NCBI GenBank assembly: GCA_022605955.1
Contig: JAKCOZ010000003.1
Location: forward strand, 60,636,179 to 60,700,178
Source of the DNA: Rallus limicola
Lineage: Eukaryota; Chordata; Aves; Gruiformes; Rallidae
Length of the DNA: 64,000 nucleotides
Direction: 5' to 3'
Part shown: positions 58,101-64,000 of the stretch, one piece after another
Layout: the number at the start of each line of letters is the position of its first letter
Position numbering within the stretch: position 1 is the first letter of the stretch
Made by a program: the position numbers and the translations under genes
The notes under the pieces: generated by a model
The model's input: only the letters and a program-made list of their open reading frames with translations
Told to the model about the DNA's origin: nothing
The model's database searches: none

Positions 58101-61100
58101 GTCATACCCTACAGGGTCTGGTGCAGCAAGGGGTTTTGCTGGGAACAGCAGTGCTCCCTACCCATCAGGCTGCAAAAAGCACCCCCACAGCAGGCTAAAA
58201 CCACCCAGTGACAGTGACAGGGAAGGGCTGTGTTGGGACCATCCATCCCATCCCTGCAAGTTACCTTCCAAATAAGCAAACCTTCCGTACTCCCGCAGGA
58301 CAGGGAGGAGGTGGGAGAGGCCAGACCCCGCCGGCCCCCGCAGGTCCTCGGCGCAGCAGTCTGGGGACAGCTCCACCCAGATGGTCCCCCCGTCTGTCAC
58401 AAAGTACAGCTCGTTGAAGAGGGCAGACTTGTACCAGGAAGGCAGCTGGCTGCAGGCAAGGGAGAAACTCAGCCACAGTGGTACATGGAGGTGGTGATGC
58501 TCCTCCTCTGACCGGCCCCAGGAGGCTGCTGGGAAGGTGTTTCCATCTACCCTACCTGTTCTCCAGGACAGGCTTCTGCCACGCTTCAATCTTCTTCTCC
58601 CACTCCTCATAGTGTGTCAGGGCGTGATGTGACAGGGCAGGAGCAGCATCGCCTTCGCTGCCAAAAAAACGGGTGTACCGCCTGCCGAGCAGGGGTTTGG
58701 TGAGTATGCTGCAGGCTCAGGTTGGGGAGCCCACCCAGCCACAGGAGAGGGCCTGGACTACAGCAGACACCAGGACAACAAGACTGCACGTGGAAGAGCG
58801 GGGGCTGGGGATAAAGTCCCCTCCCCAGGCTGTCTGGGTGGTCCAAGGCTCCCCAGGCAGCGCTCTATCCCAGAGGCAGGGAGAACAGGGCTTTTGGGAA
58901 ACGAGCTGAGTCCTGCTGGAGACAACCAACCCACCTGAGGTGCAGCTTCTCCTTGGAGCCAAAGTGAATGCGAGGCATGTCCCAAGCCAGGGCCATCTCC
59001 AGCATCCCATGACCTTTGGCAGGCACCCTGCAGCTGGCACACACTGCTGCTGCCGTCACCTCCCCCTTTGCTGTTGGGCTGCTTTTACCTACCAGGACAG
59101 AAAGAAGTATTCACAAATTAACAAGGAAGCCCTTTGGGGGGGGTGTGACTGATGCTCCCAGGCACCTCAAGGAGGGGTATGAGTCTATATGGGTATGCCC
59201 CAGCACCCTTGCAGCCTGGAGGGGACATCCTCAGGGTTTTAAGGGATGACATTACCGCACGTGAGTAACTGCTTCCTGCAAGCAGGAAAAAAATACCTGC
59301 TGTGGGTGGAGAGGTTAAAAAAAAAAAGGAGTAAGTCATCAAAGCAGGGGAACAAATCAGGCAGGAAAAGCCACCAGGCATGAGTGGAAAGGACAGAGCA
59401 TCCCATGACTTGGAAACTGCGCTGCACTCACAGGCACTGTGACTTTCTAGTGACAGTCATCGTTTCCAGCTTTCTGGAAGGTGCTGAACTGCGCCCATAT
59501 TTCAGAGAAGCCCGGAGGTGGCTGGGTAATTACAGGCTGGTCCTGACATGTGTACAGGCAAAGTCATTAAAGCAACAATTTTGACAGAAGCACAGATCTT
59601 GACTATGATAATGCCTGACATGCATGAAGGAAACCCACATCCCAATAGCCTGGAGATCTGAGCTTATTTAGGCAGGAAACTCAGTTTTCCGGAAATACTT
59701 ATGTAAACGCTTTATGTACGTAATTCAGGCTTCAAGAAACCTGGCACAGGCCCACTGCCAACACCACTAGTTTGTCAGCATCACCCTTGTTCAAGAGCCA
59801 GCAGAGACATCAGGCAAACGGTGACCTTCTATCACAGTGAGAAGGTAGCAGTGAGGGCCAGGAGACACCACCCGGCTTCAAGGCTTCTGCCAAGGGAGCG
59901 AGCAGACAAAGGAGGATGAGGTACAAGTAGCAAGGGAATACCAGAGGCCTTCAGGGAACTGACAGGTTCACAACAGGACAGCTAGTGGTGGCAGCACCGA
60001 ACTACAGGGACTGACAAATGCCTGCTGGAAAGAGTCTGATGGAGCCCAGCCTGCAGACCTGACAGTGGTGGTATCTAGAAAGCAGAAGTTCCCACCTCAG
60101 GAGGACAGTGTTTGGGTTAGTGCTCAGACACTGTTTAATTGGGGGCAAATGTACAGCCCGGCTTTGCTAAGAAGTAGCCTTGAACAGCTGATAAGGACTG
60201 ATAAAGGGGAGACCTCCTGCCACAGCAGGTACCAGAGCTGGGGCACTGCCAAAGAGGTCTGAGGCTCCCCAGTAACTGGGGGAAAGGTAAAGGTGGCAGG
60301 GGGAGTTCAGAGCACCCACCCAATTAAAGGGCTGTGCAAATGACCCCACACACACCCTCAAGGAGCATGCATGCAAACTGGAATGCGCTTGACCAATAGT
60401 AGATGATGCAGCAATTACCAACCAATTAGTGTAAATTTAGGGGGGGGTCTAATCCTGTGACAGGAGGAGCATGCTGCAGCCTCTGTGCAGAATGAGCACC
60501 CAGCACCCATCTGTGCCAGCAGAGACAATCCAGCGCCTCTGCTCTGCGTGTGCATGGGCATCCTGCACACCGGGTACCGGCCCCACTTTTGGGACAGCAG
60601 TGGGAACTCGGGGAAGGTGGATGGGCATCATCCCAGCACCTCAATCCAGTGTGCATCCCTACACAGGCTAAAAACCAGCATGTGCAATTAATATAGAGCT
60701 GAGCTGGAAGGGACACATAAGGATCCCCAGGCCCAACTCCTGGCTCCACACAGGAGCCATCAGGTCAGAGTGTGGGACTGAGAACATTGTCCAAACGCCT
60801 CTTGAACTCAGCCAAGCTGGGTGCTGTGACCCCTTCCCTGGGGAGCCTGTTCCAGTGCCTGACCCCCCTCTCAGTAAAGAGCCTCTTCTTAAAACCCAAC
60901 CTAAACCTCCCCTGTCACAGGTTCATGCTGTTCCTTCAGGTTCCATCCCTGGTCAAAGAGATGAGCACCTGCCCCTTCACTCCCCCTCATCAGGAAGCCA
61001 CAGACCATGATGAGGTCTCCCCTCAGCCTCCTCTTCTCCAGGCTGAACCAAGGCACTTCAGCCTTTCCTTGTAAGGCCTCACTGCCCTCCTCTGGACACT

Positions 61101-63803
61101 CTCCAGTATAGTTGAGGACAGCCCCAGAGTGCTGCTAACAGCTTTTCGAGAATTGCAGCAAGGACAGTGTGACAAGTAACAGGAAATTTGGATACACCCT
61201 AAGCCTAGGAACAAGCCACAGCACCACCAAGAGACCAAGGTGGCTGGGGGAAGGGAAATCCACCCTTGTCTGAGTGTCCTGCAGCCAGCACAGCCACCCA
61301 TTGCCCCTGCTCCCCCTCCACCCATCCCACAGAGGACAGAGGGACTCACCAGTGGGGCAATCCAGCCTCCCATCCCAAAGGAGGTCCTGCCACACCTCCC
61401 TACCCGATCCTGCGGGATTGAATGCAGTGAGGTGGGTAACTCCTGTGCCTGTCTGCAGAAAGGAAGAGCATCATCAAGGGCTGGTACTTCAGAGGGGCAG
61501 ATGCAGCCTCTCCCCACACCCACCCCAACAGCTCCAGAACCCCACACTCACTCCCTGCACGCTGCTGTCTCCAAACCTACTCATTTGCTAGCCTGCAAGT
61601 CACATCCATGGTTTATCTCCTGGCACCTGTCCCCAAAGAAGGTGCCCTCAGTGAAGTCACATCCCCAACTCCTGCTCCAGCAGTCAGGCAAGTGCTGTCC
61701 CCAAACTGTTGCACACACACCCTTTGCCAGGTGCCTGGAAACAGCATCCCATCTCCTCTCACCCCCCATTCAGCAGGGCTGCACAACCCCCCCCAGTAGA
61801 AGCCACACCACCCGTGCCGGCCCCTTTACCTTCTCCCGGGCAGAGATGGCCAGGGTGAAGGGGTTGACATGTGTGCAGTGATGCAGCAGGACTCCAGTCA
61901 CCCGCTCTCCTTCCTTCTCAAAAGTGAAGGGCTCATTCCAGTGCCCTCCACTCCTGTCCTCCTTTGTTCCCATGCCATTCTGCATGCTGAACATGATGGA
62001 GACGTCCACATCCTCATCCCTCCCGTTCTCCACCTCCCAGATGAACACTGCCACAGGCAGGCTGGAGTCCTGGCAGAGGGAGATAACAGTGCAGGTAGGG
62101 CTGGTGCTCCACAGCTGGCTGTCGAAGCATCGCTTCTCCCACTGCTGGGGAGACCATGCAGGACACAGCAGGAGCAAGAGCACCAGGAACAACTCAGCCT
62201 AGGAGCCTGTTGCCAAGCTGAGGAGCAGCAGCAGAGGAATTCGGGATGCAGGCAATGCAGAAATTCCTATCACAAACCCTGGGCTAGCAAGCCCCACACC
62301 AGGCAAGGCATAGAAGGCAAGCAGTGATTAAGGCTCAGACAGGTGTCTCACCACTCATCTGCTCAACAGGTTGATACAGGCTCACGTGCTTTGCTGGGGT
62401 AAGAGGAAGGTCAGGCATGTCAGCAGCGCAGCCAGCCTGCCTGCCGCCCTCGCCCGGGGCGTGCAGCGAGCAGGAGCAGCGTGCAGGAGTGAGGAGGCAT
62501 CCCTTGCTGCCACCCAGAGCTTCCGCATTGCTGCGGGGGTTCCTCCTGCCTGGGAGCATTGCTGAGCAGAGACAGGGGAGAATGTTGGGAAAGCCCAGCT
62601 GGGAAATCCCAGCTCACAAGCAGCTCTTCCCTCAGGGATGGCAGGAAGAAGCCAGCTAAAATACTCTCAGGAACGCCCAGCCAACAAACTAGCCGGGGAG
62701 TACCTGCTGAAGGCTTCCCAAAACACTACTGCTGGAACCTCTGGCCAGCAAGGCCACAGCTCCGGACCTCCTCTGCTGAGTGGATGGGAGCTGGTGTGGT
62801 CACAAGACAAAGCCGAAGGCAGGGAACAAGCAGTACAAAGAGTCAAAGCACAGGTCAGAGGGGAATGGAGCAGCTGCCAGAGCTAAGCACAAGGCAGAAC
62901 CCTTCCAGCACCAATTGTCCCAGGACAGGCAAAGCCTTCCAAGGTCCTGCTGCTACACATCTGGCACTAGGGACAGGGTCTTAGGACAGAACAGACCAGG
63001 CTGGGAGAAAACATGAATGAGGTGGGAAGCCTGGCTGCCCCCAAGCATAACTGATCTGGGCAGGAGGGAGAAAGAACTCCTCTAGTGCGACACCCCCAGG
63101 TGCAAAGGCAGCGCTCAGGGGTCAAACTCACCAACTCCAAGCCTCTGCCACCAAAGTGGGGCCCATTGAGCACCACACTGTACAGCGCTGTCTCTGCTAT
63201 GCCAATTTTTGCCCCTCCAGTCCCCCACCCCAGCAGGCAGCTCTGCCACACACCTGCCAACCTGCCCCATAGGAGCCAGGCTGGCACAGCGTGGTCCGGC
63301 CCAGTGGTCCCATGGGACAGGCTGCAGCCAAGGTGAAGCCATCCCCTCCTTACCTTGTAGTCATGGGGGATAACAGGAGAGACCTGGCGACAAGTGAGCA
63401 CCACGTTTTGCCCTGGAAGATCATAGACCATCCAGGCACGTGGGTACAGGGCATGGTAGAAGGCATAGTGGCCACAGTAGCCCCAGTTCCAGCCCTGAAG
63501 AGTGCTGGGTCTCTCCACGGACAAGACCTGCTGGTAAACCGTCTGCCCCTTGCAACGCAGGCACACTGTGAACTGTGGAGGAGAGGAGCACGCGGAACAA
63601 AGTGAGACGAGCCCAAAACCAGGTGCCTCAACCCTGCAGGGCTGCTTCAGCGCCATGTGCATCCCTCGCAGACCCCACTGCACCCACCTGGTCAGCGATG
63701 ACGGTTTCGTAGTGATAGATGCCAGGGTTCAGCTGCCAGCGGCAGAACTCCCCGCGCCAGCCACGGGTGATAGTGCCTCCCCCGATCCCGCCCAGCGGGC
63801 ACC
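52108..63803 (-). CDS. GBA2: Non-lysosomal glucosylceramidase GBA2, 15 3' exons (5' exons outside window)
   Basis: The - strand exons are 63688-63803, 63354-63572, 61830-62069, 61350-61452, 58935-59088, 58556-58681, 58265-58449, 57818-57922, 57047-57154, 56658-56809, 56392-56498, 56129-56271, 55664-55779, 52402-52593 and 52108-52317. All phases agree and encode 757 residues. It hydrolyses glucosylceramide to glucose and ceramide at ER/plasma-membrane surfaces (GH116 family). Family landmarks run from [19 protein letters not shown] through [25 protein letters not shown] (catalytic Glu), [11 protein letters not shown] and [12 protein letters not shown], then [18 protein letters not shown] (catalytic Asp), [15 protein letters not shown], and [14 protein letters not shown] near the end. 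The frame is intact. The last about 15 residues ([14 protein letters not shown]) differ from the longer mammalian tail. In mammals CREB3 lies directly next to this 3' end. Confidence 0.95.
52594..55663 (-). other. Large GBA2 intron
   Basis: 3.07 kb between the exons ending GEFE and starting VFPKSH. It contains a CR1 3' end at 54160-54337 and no other recognised feature. Confidence 0.8.
54160..54337 (+). mobile_element. CR1 LINE 3' end in GBA2 intron
   Basis: Closely similar to the CR1 tail at 49400-49568, in the opposite orientation to GBA2. Confidence 0.85.
59089..61349 (-). other. GBA2 intron with CR1
   Basis: 2.26 kb intron, with a reverse CR1 at 60690-61130. Nothing else recognised. Confidence 0.75.
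60690..61130 (-). mobile_element. CR1 LINE fragment in GBA2 intron
   Basis: Reverse-complement CR1 tail (agctggaagggacacataagg, then ttgaactcagccaagctggg and tgttccagtgcctgacc). Confidence 0.85.
62070..63353 (-). other. GBA2 intron, no other feature
   Basis: 1.28 kb GT-AG intron. I see nothing recognisable inside it. Confidence 0.7.
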
Positions 63804-64000
63804 CTGGCAAAGACACCAGAAATTAGTACCCCAGTACCCCTCACGGTGGGGTCTGGCCCAAGGACCTTCCCTGCAGCTCTGGGAGCCCCACGGCACTGCC
63901 TGCACCCCAGCAGTTCCTTGACCTGTTCCCCTCCCTCTAGCCCCTTGATGGGCCCCTGCGAATCCCTGCCCATGCAGCACACTGGGCACCACACCACCCC

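Noticed and set aside
1..64000. CRISPR arrays, bacterial operons, tRNA or rRNA genes
   Set aside because: None seen. Repeats are vertebrate LINE, LTR and satellite types, and the genes have introns.

Overview
The window looks like a bird nuclear genome. It carries an avidin gene family, many CR1 LINE copies, and exon-intron genes with vertebrate splice signals. Its flanking genes, CREB3 on the left (+ strand) and GBA2 on the right (- strand), are neighbours facing tail to tail in mammals. In sequenced birds they lie on chromosome Z, so Z linkage is a reasonable inference. I cannot name the species. The avidin proteins are clearly not identical to chicken avidin.

Layout from left to right. 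The 3' half of a CREB3-like bZIP gene is at 126-2684. Its DNA-binding basic region is expanded by a 27-bp in-frame tandem repeat, and a stop codon interrupts an otherwise preserved tail. An avidin-family cluster follows, all on the - strand: an avidin-like gene with an altered pocket (6897-8356), a paralog with a long C-terminal tail (10263-12024), a broken avidin relic (13255-13885), and a five-exon paralog with a CpG-rich first exon (17955-19784). A tandem array of a small Topors-like RING finger gene comes next (20345-31285), with three intact copies and one copy reduced to its 3' UTR. A segmental duplication follows: copy L is about 31960-36070 and copy R about 37592-44170. Each copy holds one classical avidin gene (34164-35536 and 42259-43634). 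Copy R also holds an intact avidin-related gene (40363-41878), whose twin in copy L has lost exon 1 and everything after the middle of exon 2. Endogenous retrovirus relics and two LTR-like repeats fill 44480-49790. GBA2 occupies 52108 to beyond 63803, with fifteen 3' coding exons and an upstream part beyond the window.

The avidin genes share one architecture: a signal-peptide exon, a large beta-barrel exon ending in phase 1, an exon carrying the second cysteine and two pocket tryptophans, and a short last exon. They are probably secreted biotin-binding (or formerly biotin-binding) proteins of egg or defence. Two of them share a promoter block with a TATA box and a near-perfect estrogen-response-element palindrome. 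The most striking signal is that the two classical avidin genes have almost identical introns but strongly different exons. CREB3 and GBA2 have unrelated jobs (membrane-bound transcription factor and non-lysosomal glucosylceramidase) and act here mainly as synteny anchors.
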